Shown: positions 10,544 through 20,437, counted from the first letter of the stretch. The stretch: DNA of 64,000 bases from Tupaia tana (GCA_026018925.1 JAKSZU010000002.1:51573337-51637336), one strand, 5' to 3'. Made by a program: numbers and translations. The notes: a model not told the origin generated them from the sequence alone.

Positions 10544-10803
10544 GAACACTTTCCGTTGACAGCAGCACAGGGAGTGTGCTCTGGCCTTCGGAGTCAACCC
10601 CAGAGGACAAAGTCTCAGGTCCTTTCCCAATGCTCCATGTCATGCCTTACTTTCAGAACTTCCTGCTACTCAGTAGGAGCTGGCACCGAAGTAAAGTGGT
10701 CTGAAGGCTAAACTTTTCATAACTGCACCAAGTTTCTGAGCAAGAATGAAGCGTAGAGACCCTAGGTTTAGAGTGAGAACAGAGAAGTTTAAATAATAGT
10801 CTG

Positions 10804-11042
10804 GGCCAGCCAGCGACATAGTGGTTAAAGCGGCTGAATCCCACCTGCCTGACTACAGGGTTTGAGACCTGAACCTGGCAGCTTGAAAAACACGTGGGAT
10901 GCATGTGTGTGCATGCCCAAAATATTCCCAAAGGAGGAGAAGGTGCATGTATGTGCTTGTCCAAAATCCCAAAAGGAGGGAGAAATGGAGGAGAAGGGGT
11001 TGCGGCATGACCATGCTTCATGGGGGGAGGGGGTGCTCGCTT

Positions 11043-11082
<40 letters not shown>

Positions 11083-11140
11083 CCTTTCCAGCAAGTACAT
11101 GCACCCTCTGGCAAATTTAAAAAAAAAAAAAAAAAAAAAG
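10804..11140 (+). mobile_element. tRNA-derived SINE with internal duplication
   Basis: Head GGGCCAGCCAGCGACATAG, then the GCATGTGTGTGC...CCCAAAAT body segment occurs twice (near 10900 and 10945). A long (TC)n and poly-A follow, giving a copy about 90 bp longer than normal. Confidence 0.8.
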
Positions 11141-11239
11141 TCAATAACAGCCTGGGAAAGCTGGGCATATTTTTAATATGAAATGCAATTTGTCCATCAT
11201 ATACTCTAATTCCTCCAAGATTGTATGTCAGGTAAGTTA

Positions 11240-11310
11240 CTTATGTAAAGTACTTGGTAAATGGCAAAGTCACCATGCAAATATGAATAATTATTAATAT
11301 TATAATTAAG
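11240..11310 (+). mobile_element. MIR 3' fragment
   Basis: TGTAAAGTACTTGGTAAATG followed by an AT-rich ATTATTAATATTATAATT end is the usual MIR terminus. Confidence 0.4.
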
Positions 11311-11954
11311 GATCGCCATGCAGTATTTACGGTGCTACTTATCAGAAAAACTTCGGAACAGAACCAAATTGTCACTACTCTTTTTCTTAAGCCCCTAAGC
11401 ATCTGGCTTCCTCAAAGCTACATTGGAAGTTAGAAAAGGAGTCAAAATCAGAGCCCCCTCCTCCCCCTTACCGCACATACTGCACGCCCCTATCTCCCCA
11501 GTGGTGGTTAACCCTTCCACTGCCATCTCATGATGAAGGCTCTGTGGCAGTGCAGGGGTAGTTGGTGATAATATCTTACTTGGTTAATAAGCTGATTCAC
11601 ATACACTCTATCGTCAGTCTCAGTATTAGAGGACCAGATCGTTTGGCCTGGTATTGCGGTGTGGTGGCATTATCACCTGGTACTGCTGCACAGCTTGACT
11701 TCGTATTTGTTTGTGTGTTCAGTTTCCCTCTGACTGTTGCCTGGGTCTTCCAGCATAAATGCCAGGCCAGGCTAGGTCCTGGCGCTTGCTGCTACTGCTG
11801 GACAGCATAGTTAGACTGGGTTACCTGGAGCTCAAGAATCCCTAGTCCTGCCCCTGGGCCTCAAAGCGGTATGTTGCCTGGCCTCTCCTGCCTTCTGCTA
11901 GGAAGGAAGCCTCTCAGCCATTTTTCTGTTTCCTTTGGCCTTCTCTTGCCACAG

Positions 11955-12164
11955 GCTCAATTGCTGAAAGAGTTACAACACCGAGTGACCCAGGACGCTG
12001 CTGACCGGCAGCAGCTGGATTTCCTGAAAACATCCAGCATGGAGAAGCTCTTGGAAGATGTGAGGCAAAAAGAACAGCAGCTGCAGCTCCTTACTGCAGA
12101 GGCTGAGAGGAGTTCTCAACTGGGCCAGCTGCAGCAGAGGAAAATGAAGCGAGAGCTCCACCAG
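11955..12164 (+). CDS. CCDC162: CCDC162 internal exon
   Basis: The largest exon in the window: 210 bp, 70 codons, phase 0. It begins AQLLKELQHRVTQDAADRQQ and ends QRKMKRELHQ. The acceptor is CTTGCCACAG and the donor GTAAGC. The residues are typical of a long parallel coiled coil (LLEDVRQKEQQLQLL). There is no in-frame stop or frameshift. Intron 3' of it is 3.7 kb and carries MIR, SINE and MaLR-type fragments. Confidence 0.87.
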
Positions 12165-12906
12165 GTAAGCCCAGGGGGCGAGAGCACTGGCTGGAGAATG
12201 ACTCGGGGTGCCCCAGCGAGGGCTGCGTCATGCTTGCCCTGCTTTTCCAGGCCTCTCTCCTGTCCTGTGGCAGTGTTCCTCAACCTTTGTCACTTCTAGG
12301 CACACGCAGAACATGGTACAATTTACACCCACACTGGAGTGATCGTCAGGGCAAGCGATGATAGCTTGATTGCCTCAAGGCTCAGAATCTCAACACCCTC
12401 AGATACCACTTGAAAAATATGTTTCTACTCAGCTCTAATCTTTAAACTAGGAATTCTTTAGAAAATTCCAAGAAGTAATCAGAAAAAGCAGCAAGTATTA
12501 TGGAAGATATTCAATGAGGATTTTATGTAAGTGCTTCTGGAACTGCAGAGACAAAAGTAAAAGGTCGAAGTAGTTTGCAGATATGATATATTTTTGTTAA
12601 ATATACCCTACAGTGTCAAAAAAAAAAAGGAATACTATAATGTAGATGTGGATTAATGCAAGTTCCAACAAAGCAGACCATAAAATATTATTCATTTTTT
12701 TAATATAATTCAATTTTAAAAAGTAGAAAGAAACAGTACCTTACAGAGCATGGGATCACACATATTCATTGGATGAGTAAATCACTTCATTCATAGAAAT
12801 TGAAGACAGAAAGCAGACATTGGAAAGTTAAATTGTTGGTCAAGTGGATTTCAAGTGCTCACGGTGGAAATCAGTAAGGAGACTTCTATCAAAATAAATG
12901 ATAGAG
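12165..12906. other. CCDC162 intron, AT-rich, nothing recognised
   Basis: Unique-looking AT-rich sequence after the 210-bp exon. I see no exon or named repeat. Confidence 0.55.
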
Positions 12907-13135
12907 GGCCAGCCCCCTAGTACAATGGTTGAGTGCTATGTAGAGAGATTTGGGTCCTACATAGACAACCTTGGTTTGAATCCTGGCCCCAGCAGCATGC
13001 CAGGCCAGGATGGAGAAAGGATTGCAGCTTGACCATACCTCATTTGGGTGTGCTTTCTATTTCTCTCTCTCTCTCTGGTGAGCACACATGCCCTCTGGCA
13101 ATTAAAAAAATAAATAAAAATTTTAAATAAATGAC
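12907..13135 (+). mobile_element. tRNA-derived SINE, older
   Basis: GGGCCAGCCCCCTAGTACAA head and a CCCTCTGGCAATTAAAAAAA end. AAATAAATGA-like text flanks both sides as an imperfect target duplication. Confidence 0.75.
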
Positions 13136-13199
13136 AAAAAAAATATTAAAACCTGAACTGAAGGAATATGTGACTGAAAATCACCTAGTGTTATTTTCA

Positions 13200-13278
13200 A
13201 GCCGCCATGTCCAGGACTTGAATCGCAGTCCTCCATGTGGGAATCCAGTGCCTTAACCACCACACCACCTGCTGACCC
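13200..13278 (-). mobile_element. SINE head fragment
   Basis: Only the tRNA-like head is left, from GCCGCCATGTCCAGGACTTG to CCACCTGCTGACCCC, with a recognisable B box complement. Confidence 0.75.
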
Positions 13279-13358
13279 CTCAAATTCTTATGAACCCATA
13301 GAAAAATTTGGCATCTCACATTCATCCTATAAATTATACTTTTTAAAAAGCCACTACA

Positions 13359-13612
13359 GGAACCAAGAGTTGGTATAATGGCTATGTCGCTGGACTCCCA
13401 TGTAGTCAACCGTAGTTCAAGTCCCGGACCCGGTGACTTAACCTCATGCCAAGCACGTGTGTGTGTGTGCCCAAGAGGAGAATGGAGGAGAAGGGATTGC
13501 AGCATGACACTCCCCCCTGGGAGGTGATTTCTCACTCTTTGTCTCTCTGTCTGTCTCTGTCTTTCTGGCAAGCGCACGTGCCCTATAGCAAAAACCTCTC
13601 CAAAAAAAAAAA
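13359..13612 (+). mobile_element. tRNA-derived SINE, L-type
   Basis: Head GGAACCAAGAGTTGGTATAA, end CCCTATAGCAAAAACCTCTCC plus poly-A shortened here to the visible A run. AAAAAGCCACTACA flanks both ends. Confidence 0.88.
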
Positions 13613-14021
13613 AAGCCACTACAAAGGACGGCGGTGTCAGAGATTAGTTTGTCAATGTTCTTTCCAGGTAATTATTTGTTAAATGGCAGGGATTCTAGAG
13701 GCAATCAAAGCAAATATTTTGAGGTTCCTCTCGTAAATGCACATTTTCACCTTAGGGTGAGAAAACCACTGGCCCCTAGTACACTGCTCCTCCGGCTCTC
13801 AGACAGCCCACGTACTCCTGGGCTCGCCCACTCCAAGCAGCCCCAGCCCCGACAGCCAGCAGCGGCTCCTTCAGTCCATCTCCAGCTTTTGACTCGAGAG
13901 GCAAACGTGACTTGCTTGACCTCAGAGAGCACCATTGACCTTGTCTACCTTGTGCACCCGATGAGGTCACTGAGAACACCGGCCCTGCAGATAGACTGCC
14001 TCATTCATTCCCCTGGCTCTC

Positions 14022-14200
14022 CAGCTGTGTGACTGTGGGTGAGGCCCGTGACCACTGCTCTGCACTTTTGTCTCCTCATCAGTACAGTGGGGATACCTAC
14101 TCACTCCGCTGGATTGAGGGACAACTAAATTAGGTCGTTCGAATAGAGCACTTAGGACAGGGCCTGATTCACAGGTCGGTTGTTGGCTGTTCATATTTCT
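14022..14200 (+). mobile_element. MIR SINE
   Basis: CTGTGTGACTGTGGG, then CCTCATCAGTACAGTGGGGA and GAGCACTTAGGACAGGGCCT, in the order of a MIR core and 3' end. Mammal-wide and old. Confidence 0.75.
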
Positions 14201-14221
14201 GGGGGGACATAAAAGTAGGCG

Positions 14222-14300
14222 AGCATTGGAAACAGGTAGGTGGACCTGGACCCTAACCTTGGCTCTGCCATTAACTTGTTTCATCTTGGGAAATCTGAAA
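14222..14300 (+). mobile_element. MIR 5'/core fragment
   Basis: ACCTTGGCTCTGCCATTAAC and TTGTTTCATCTTGGGAA match a MIR core. It follows directly on the previous MIR. Confidence 0.55.
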
Positions 14301-14656
14301 GGGCAGGCAGGTGTACACCAACAAAGGTGGGCCCCCGGTAGGCATCTTTCTTTTCCTAGTGGTTCTCGAATTTATTTAGGATTAAATAAATCCTGGCCTG
14401 GCTTCCACCCAGAGGGAATGAGGAGTCTACACAGAGCCTTGTAGTACATAGGATTTGGAGCTCATTTATATTAGAAAATTTTTCCTAGCTCAGTTACTCT
14501 GACAATCCCCTGGAGCTTAAGCGATACTTGAGAGCATCCATACACACAAGGGACATGTTAGCATTTGAGACAAGCCTGTGGTCACAGCTCTGAGTGTGCA
14601 AGGGGCTTCTCTTAACACTTGAGCATATCCATGCACACAAGGGACATGTTAGCATT

Positions 14657-14730
14657 TTTTTTTAATTCTTTTTAAAATTTTGTGTTTGCTCACCACAGAG
14701 AAAAAGAGAGAGATAGTAGGTAGGGAAACA
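14657..14730 (-). mobile_element. SINE tail fragment
   Basis: TTTGTGTTTGCTCACCACAG and AGAGAGATAGTAGGTAGGG match the 3' part of older copies such as 10285-10543. The head is missing. Confidence 0.6.
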
Positions 14731-14801
14731 GTTCCAAGTGTGCAGGGGCCTTCTGGTCAGAGCTACACAGGTAGGAATAGGATTTAAAACACATGGGACT
14801 T

Positions 14802-15042
14802 GGGACCAGCAGTTGGTGTAATGGCTATGTTGCTGGATTCCCATGTAGTCACCACGGTTCGAGTCCTGAACTTAAACTGTGGTATGGCAGCCGCAATCCC
14901 TTCTCTTCCATTCTCCTCTAGGGATCTTGGGCACGCATGCACACATGCCCAGTGTGAGTTTAAGCCACAGGGTCCAGGACTCAAACCGCGGTCGACTGCA
15001 TGGGAGTCCAGCAACATAGCCATTATGCCAACTGCTGGTCCC
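14802..15042. mobile_element. Two SINE heads in inverted (head-out) arrangement
   Basis: 14802-14873 is a + strand head (GGGACCAGCAGTTGGTG to GGTTCGAGTCCTGAAC). 14888-15042 is a - strand copy lacking its tail and ending CTGCTGGTCCC. The outer arms are complementary, so the block can fold into a long hairpin. Confidence 0.85.
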
Positions 15043-15215
15043 TCTATACTCTTCTTATAAGGACAATAGTCGATTGGACTTAGGGCCCACCCTAAATCCA
15101 GTATGACCTCACCTTAGCATAAGGACATCTACAAAGCCCCTATTTCCAAATAAGTTCACATTCTGAAGTTCCATGAATTGTGGGGGGGACACTATTTGAT
15201 CCACTATAGTGTGTA
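15043..15215 (+). mobile_element. MaLR-type LTR 3' fragment
   Basis: CTTCTTATAAGGACA, then AGGGCCCACCCTAAAT and a GGGGGGGACAC motif, follow the order seen in the 3' half of MLT1/MST-like LTRs. The 5' side is replaced by the composite SINE at 14802-15042. Confidence 0.5.
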
Positions 15216-15850
15216 TTACTTTTTATAGTTAGAAGATGATAAATTTAAAAATAAAAATACCTGTGGTCTATGCAGATGAGGTGCACTTGGGACCCAGAGA
15301 CTCTTAGGCCAGGGGTCTCTGGGTGGGCCACACAGCGGGAAGCTACACAAATATAAAACTTGACTTAGAGTGGGCCTTATCAGCCCTTCATTAGGGAGAT
15401 GGTGCTTAGGGCATTCCCAGCAGGTGCTGAGTTGAGAGGAGAGACCTGAAGGACAGACCAAGTCTTCTGCTCCTTGAAACTGCCCAGGAGCTCCTATAGG
15501 TCCTTCATGTAGATGTGTGGCTTGCCTCCAAAGTCCTGTGTGACTTGGACCCTCATTCCCCTCTTCCTTTACCCAGCGAGGGAAATAAACATAGAAAAGA
15601 TAACTTTGTGAATAAGCATCTAATTACTAGAAGGCAATAAGGGATTCCAAGGGCTGCCTCTTTTCCTCCTTCGTCAAGTTTGTGGTCTTCCCAGAGGCTG
15701 AGTTCAGCCTAACCAGGACTTCAAGACTACCTGGTTCTCTTTGTGGGGTAGACTGGGGCCACCATCTCCTTCAGAATGGCTCTGTAAACTGAGGCCGCTA
15801 CAAGTGAGCACTACAAAGCATCTCTGCTTCCCAAGCACTTTCCCCCTCAG

Positions 15851-15971
15851 ATGAGAAGCCGGCTTGCCCAGGAGCGCAGTGTGAAGCTGAACGCTTTCCA
15901 GCGCGTCGAAGAACTACAAAGTCAGCTTACTGACTCCGAGCGGTGGTCTGGCCAGATGAGCTCATCAGGTG
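15851..15971 (+). CDS. CCDC162: CCDC162 penultimate visible exon
   Basis: A 121-bp exon beginning MRSRLAQERSVKLNAFQRVE and continuing ELQSQLTDSERWSGQMSSSG. The acceptor is TTTCCCCCTCAG and the best donor GTAAGG, so it ends in phase 1, unlike all preceding exons. The Ser- and Gly-rich end suggests the coiled coil stops here and the protein's C-terminus is near. A weaker donor lies 3 bp upstream. Confidence 0.8.
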
Positions 15972-16104
15972 GTAAGGAGACCCTTCCCTTGTCTGACTAG
16001 AAAAATGTCTCAATCTCTGTGGTCCAAATTGAAGGAGTGATTACTGAGTGAGTCCCCCATAAGGTTTGTTGAATGAACGAATGACAAATAAAAGGATAAA
16101 CTTT

Positions 16105-16341
16105 AAGATTTTTTAAGTTTATTTCTCCCAGGAGCTAGAGAGTCAGATGGGGGAGAGGAAATAGATAGCACCCCAACACAGCCTCGACGCCTCCATCCTC
16201 CCCTGCTTCAGCAAGCCCCAGGTCATGGGTACACATATGCTAAAGCTACCCAAGAAAATCTGTAGACAGGGACTTAGAACTTTCCCATGTGGGTCAGCCT
16301 TACAGAACATCACGTTTTACCACTGTGCCACCATCAGCCCC
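16105..16341 (-). mobile_element. Probable old SINE of the same kind
   Basis: The end CACTGTGCCACCATCAGCCCC and the start TTAAGTTTATTTCTCC suggest a diverged - strand copy. The body no longer matches closely. Confidence 0.5.
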
Positions 16342-16494
16342 TAAACCTTAATTCTGATTTACAGTCAGAACTTTCTGTTTTAGTTCACCTTGGAGTACTG
16401 ACATCCTATACTGAAAGGCTTCAATAATAAAAATCGGCTCCAGGAGTAATACACAGCTTGGAGAACACTGGATACTTCACTTGAATTCTTTTCT

Positions 16495-16527
16495 TTTTTA
16501 AAAAAATTTACCAGAGGGCATGTGCCC

Positions 16528-16601
<74 letters not shown>

Positions 16602-16786
16602 GAAAGCATCCACCATGGAGAATAGTCATGCCACAATCTTTTCTCCATTTCTCTTTGGGATTTTGGGCATGCAAGTCCATGTGCCTGGTGTGTTTTTCAA
16701 GCCAGTGGGTCTGGGACTCAGACTATGCTGTCAGCCATGTTGGGACCCAGTCACCTTAACCACTATGCCACTGGCTGGTGCTCCCC
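16495..16786 (-). mobile_element. tRNA-derived SINE with GT and GA microsatellites
   Basis: Starts AAATTTACCAGAGGGCATGT. A (TG)n tract at about 16531-16567 is followed by (AG)n to about 16598, the expanded complement of the CT-rich part. It ends CCACTGGCTGGTGC. Confidence 0.85.
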
Positions 16787-17119
16787 TGGATTTTGAAGGA
16801 TCTTAATGTCGTGTGACACCAATAACCACATCCATCAGATGTTACCCATGAGTACATCATGATTTTGCAGTGCTAGGTGCTTAAGGAGTCCTATGAAAAT
16901 AGCAACCAAAATAGCCTTCTGGACAGTGCACCCAGCAAACAGCATGGAGCAGAGACCAGACCGAAGGATTTCCACGAGCTTCGCTTCCTCCTCTGTAAGA
17001 CAAGGACTAAATAAATCGCGAGTTCTCTCCTAGATCTATCAGAAATATGAGCAGATGCAGGTAGCCATGCCTGACCTATTGTTCTAATCAGCCAAGCCCC
17101 TTCTTCCCTATTCTGTAGC

Positions 17120-17320
17120 ATAGTCTGGTAGAGTGTGGGTGTTGGAGCAAGACAGCCAGGGCTCAGCCTCTTCCACTGCTAGTCATGCGATCATGGGTCA
17201 ATGAGCCTCTCTGTAAAGTGGGAGGATTTACCTCAAAGGCTTGTTAAGCGAAATGATGCATGTCTGATGCTTAGTATGTAGCACAAGGACACCTAGTAAT
17301 GTTGCAGAGTGTGGGTTAGG
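17120..17320 (+). mobile_element. MIR SINE
   Basis: Begins in a tRNA-like region (AGTGTGGGTGTTGGAGCAAG) and passes through TCATGGGTCAATGAGCCTCT and CTGTAAAGTGGGAGGATTTA, in MIR order. Confidence 0.75.
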
Positions 17321-17734
17321 ACACTCATACTTTGTCTAGTCCTTCATCTCTCCTTTTGGCCACTTACCAGTGCGAATGAGTTAAGAAAACATGGCCTTTC
17401 GAAAGCAAAGTCAAAGCTCAAGTTACTTTGCAATTGCTAAGAGCAGAGCTGGGCTTGTCTGTCATGCCGAAGGACCTGTCTCCCTGCCTCTGTGCCTGCT
17501 GCATGGTCCTGACAGTGGGAACTGGGGTCTCCTGTCCGAGCTGTCCCTCTCACTGTCACTGCTGCCCTAGTCCAGAGACACCGAGCATAAAGAGCACCTC
17601 AGGGCCCAGTTTTGCCCACTGACCCTAAGCACTTTCAGACCTTACACCATTCTTTCGACATGCCCTGGGATTTTTCTTTCTCTCCCTTCCCTCTCTGTCT
17701 GAAGCCTAGCTAAGCATCTTTTAAATCCCTTTCC

Positions 17735-17910
17735 AGGGACTAGCAGGTGGCATGGTGGTTGGGGTGCTGGACTCCCACGTGGCTGACCTGGCAGCTTGAT
17801 TTCTCACTTTCCCTCTGTCTCTCTCTCTTTCTGTGTCTCTCTCTGGTGGGCACACACGCTCATAGCAAATTAAAAAATAATAAATATTTTTTTAAATAAA
17901 AAATAAAAAT
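17735..17910 (+). mobile_element. tRNA-derived SINE lacking the middle body
   Basis: GGGACTAGCAGGTGGCATGG head joins a CT-rich stretch and a CATAGCAAATTAAAAAATAA tail. AAATCCCTTTC flanks both ends. Confidence 0.85.
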
Positions 17911-17972
17911 AAATCCCTTTCTGGGTTTGTGTATCTGAGTAAACTGCTACCCACATTCTCCAACACCTGCAG

Positions 17973-18025
17973 CTTTACAAAGGAGAACCAGAGTGAGGCG
18001 CAAGGCAGGTGCGAAGAGACCCTAG
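17973..18025 (+). CDS. CCDC162: Possible CCDC162 terminal coding exon
   Basis: This is inferred. A pyrimidine-rich tract ending CACCTGCAG precedes sequence that, joined in phase 1 to the exon ending at 15971, reads 17 mostly basic residues (LQRRTRVRRKAGAKRP after the junction Ala) and then TAG at 18023-18025. A short basic tail would make a sensible C-terminus. I see no close AATAAA downstream and do not recognise the sequence. Another, unseen exon could be the true end. Confidence 0.3.
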
Positions 18026-19303
18026 ATCCAGAAGCGGGGGTGGAGCAGAAGTGGAAGGAAAACCCCTTACAGGAAGTAGAGGTAGAAGCTACTGTCCAGT
18101 CTCATCCCCCACTGGTTCCCTTTGCAATCAGAGGAGGGGTTTGTAAGGACTTGATACTTGTAGACTCACTAGCCTGGAGTTACTGGGTCATAGTTGTTTC
18201 TGGTACCAGCACTCTAAAAGGACAGCCAGATATCATCTATCTCATTAGTGCTAAAAGGTAAGTCAGCCATATTCCCACTTCCTTCCGCGGCTGTTCTCCA
18301 GCTGGAATCCTGCTGACCCAGGTTCATCCTCCTCAATCAGCAGCAGCAGCAGCAGCCGCAGCCGCAGCCCCGACTCCCCACGCTGGAAGCCCAGGGGCCG
18401 GCGGGGGCACGAGCTCTCTTTTCTTGGCACTAACTTGGATCCCGTAGAATCTTGCAACTCCTGAGAAACTACAGCCTGTTCTACATCAGCTACTCTCAAA
18501 ATGCTTATGGGGGAAAATGAAATCAACTGGCTCACAAAACTGTAAAATCTAAGAGGGGGAATGGCTGAAGGTACCTTGATCAAGGTTAAGCTATGTCATG
18601 GGGACTGATGACTCATATCATCTCTGGGCTCTGAGAAGGCTGGGGGCAGAAAGGAAACGGAGCTCCTTGGGAAGCAAAATTGCTGCCACCTTAGTGGCCT
18701 CCATCCTCTGTTCAAGTTTACCTTGGCAGGAGGTGGGTGTGGCGATGGGACAGTTAAAAAAGACTTGGGCTCTGATTGGACAGCTTCAGGTGGGGGGGGG
18801 GGGGCCCAAGTTTGAACCAATCACTAAAACCAGAGACAAAGACATCTGATTGGCTTGGGCTCAGCTCACACAGTCCTTCGTTGGAGCGGAGGGCTGAGTC
18901 AGTTCCCACTTTCCTCCTCTCCCAGGCGACTATAGTGTATTAAATCTTCCTCATCTATTTACTTTCCTACCTCCCCTCCCGCCCCCCACCCCCACCCCCG
19001 CCCTTCATCTTCACTTCACTGAGAAACTAAAAGCCGTCAGCTAGGAATGCCCTGACTTCTTGCCTCCCAGCCCGTCCACATTTACGCTCAGCTGCTGCTT
19101 CCTTCCTGTGAAAGTGGGAAAGGTGCCCATTTTCTCTCCGGCCTAATTGGTGTGTACAGGTGCTTATTTGCACTACCTTCCTTGAGCTGTTTTTGTATCT
19201 GCTTCTTTCTACGTACACGTATTTCCCATCCACAAATCCTTCTAATCACGCAATCACCTATTGATCATGTTTGTGCCCAGATCATAAAATGCACTCTAAA
19301 ATC
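18026..19303. other. SINE-free interval downstream of CCDC162
   Basis: Contains a GC-rich patch with (CAG/CCG)-type repeats at 18340-18366 and the CCAAT/AP-1 cluster. There is no convincing coding sequence. It may hold CCDC162 3' UTR. Confidence 0.5.
18609..18901. promoter_or_regulatory. Cluster of CCAAT boxes flanked by AP-1 sites
   Basis: Three CCAAT boxes lie within 80 bp: ATTGG at 18775-18779, CCAAT at 18817-18821 and ATTGG at 18849-18853. AP-1-type sites are at 18609-18615 (TGACTCA) and 18895-18901 (TGAGTCA). A G run (about 13 G) sits between the first two boxes. The region lies in a SINE-free stretch (about 18.0-19.3 kb) just downstream of CCDC162. It could be an enhancer or a promoter of a non-coding transcript. 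This is motif evidence only. Confidence 0.3.
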
Positions 19304-19316
19304 AAAACCTCCCTTG

Positions 19317-19655
19317 GGAACCAGCAGTTAGCGTAATGGGTATATCGCTGGACTCTCATGTAGTCCACGGCGGTTCGCATCCCGGACCCGGTGGCTTAAA
19401 ACTCACGCCGGGCGCGCGTGTGTGTGTGTGTGTGCCCAAGATCCTGAGAGGAGAATGGAGGAGAAGGGATTGCGGCATGGCCATCCCCCCTGGGGCAGGG
19501 GGGGGGGGTGATTTCTCGCTTTCTGTCTCTTATGTCTCTCTCTGTCTGGCGAACGCACATGCCCTATAGTGAAAACCTCTCCAAAAAAAGAAAAAGAAAA
19601 AGTCATGACGTATATAAAAATGCATCATGACTTAAAAAAAAAAAAAAAAAAAAAA
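19317..19655 (+). mobile_element. L-type SINE with extra MITE-derived 3' sequence in one target duplication
   Basis: A full L-type copy ends CCTCTCCAAAAAAAG at about 19590. It is followed by an A-rich linker, 33 bp of MITE arms (19601-19633) and a second poly-A of about 26 A. The 13-bp duplication AAAACCTCCCTTG at 19304-19316 and 19656-19668 encloses all of it, so the extra sequence came with the insertion or entered its tail later. Confidence 0.85.
19601..19633 (+). mobile_element. Partial mariner-type MITE inside a SINE insertion
   Basis: AGTCATGACGTAT and AAAAATGCATCATGACTT are the inner arms of the same MITE family. The outer right arm is missing and replaced by poly-A. The fragment lies between two A-rich tracts within one target-site duplication (see the SINE at 19317-19655). 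Confidence 0.65.
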
Positions 19656-19723
19656 AAAACCTCCCTTGTTCACATAATCTTTCTCTTGCTACCAGCTGTT
19701 CTTTTCCCCTTCATGGCCAAATT

Positions 19724-19726
<3 letters not shown>

Positions 19727-19765
<39 letters not shown>

Positions 19766-19790
19766 TTTCTTTTCTTCTTTTTTAATATGT
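19727..19790. repeat. (TTTC)n microsatellite
   Basis: About 14 TTTC units at the tail side of the S-type SINE at 19728-20001. It is an expanded A-rich tail on the - strand. Confidence 0.9.
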
Positions 19791-20001
19791 ATTTTATTAT
19801 TTTGTAGTACAAGAAACACAGGTTTTTTTTTAAGAATTATTTTATTTAACTTTATTTATTTATTTATTTATTTAGAGGGACAGAGTGAGAGAGAGAGATA
19901 GGGAAAGAGAGAAAACAAGCTGCCAGGTTCAGGACATGAACTGCGGTCGGCCATGTGGGAGTCCAGCAACCTTAACCACCACACCACCTGCCGGCCCCAA
20001 C
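19728..20001 (-). mobile_element. S-type SINE with extra 3' sequence and (GAAA)n tail in one target duplication
   Basis: Read on the - strand: head (GGGGCCGGCAGGTGGTG), CT-rich part, AT-rich tail, about 40 bp of unrelated text containing TGTTTCTTGTACTACAAAAT, then a (GAAA)n tail. The duplication GGCCAAATTTCTT flanks the whole at 19715-19727 and 20002-20014. Confidence 0.8.
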
Positions 20002-20139
20002 GGCCAAATTTCTTAAAAGAGGCACCTATACTCACTCTCTTAATTCACTTTACGTGATTTACTTGCTCTTCAGCCTCTCTCTGTTAGGATTAAACTAGGA
20101 CACAGAAAAATAAATAGGCCCAGCCGTGTTGGTATGGGC

Positions 20140-20290
20140 TGGTTTGATCTGCTATTTGGTAGGCTTGAGCCTCACGGGCTCACTGCCCACCCTGAAAAGC
20201 CAGGTAGGGTGGCACAGCAGGGGTCCTAGCTGCCCCCGGAGCTGAAGCAGGAGGACCATGGCAAGGCAAGTCCTGTCTCAAAAACAATAC
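20140..20290 (+). mobile_element. Possible 7SL-derived SINE-like sequence
   Basis: CCAGGTAGGGTGGCACAGCA through GAGCTGAAGCAGGAGGACCA and CAAGTCCTGTCTCAAAAAC resembles the plan of Alu/7SL-related elements. It is diverged and a single copy like this cannot be classed with confidence. Confidence 0.4.
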
Positions 20291-20437
20291 TAATAATTAA
20301 GTAATTAAATGTGAGAGGTTTATTTCCCACAAAGTCCAGGGGCTGGCCAGCGAGATGGCCATTTTCTCCCATGTTTTGCGGTTTCCACCTCATGGTTCAA
20401 GATGGCTGCACCAATGGTTAAGAAGAAGGCAACGAGG

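Noticed and set aside
5805-11310. Similarity between 5805-5872 and 11240-11310 as a local duplication
   Set aside because: Both resemble the MIR 3' end, a dispersed mammal-wide repeat.
18263-18583. A 106-codon leucine-repeat protein on the - strand
   Set aside because: The Leu run is the translation of a short CAG-type repeat; no start context or splice support.
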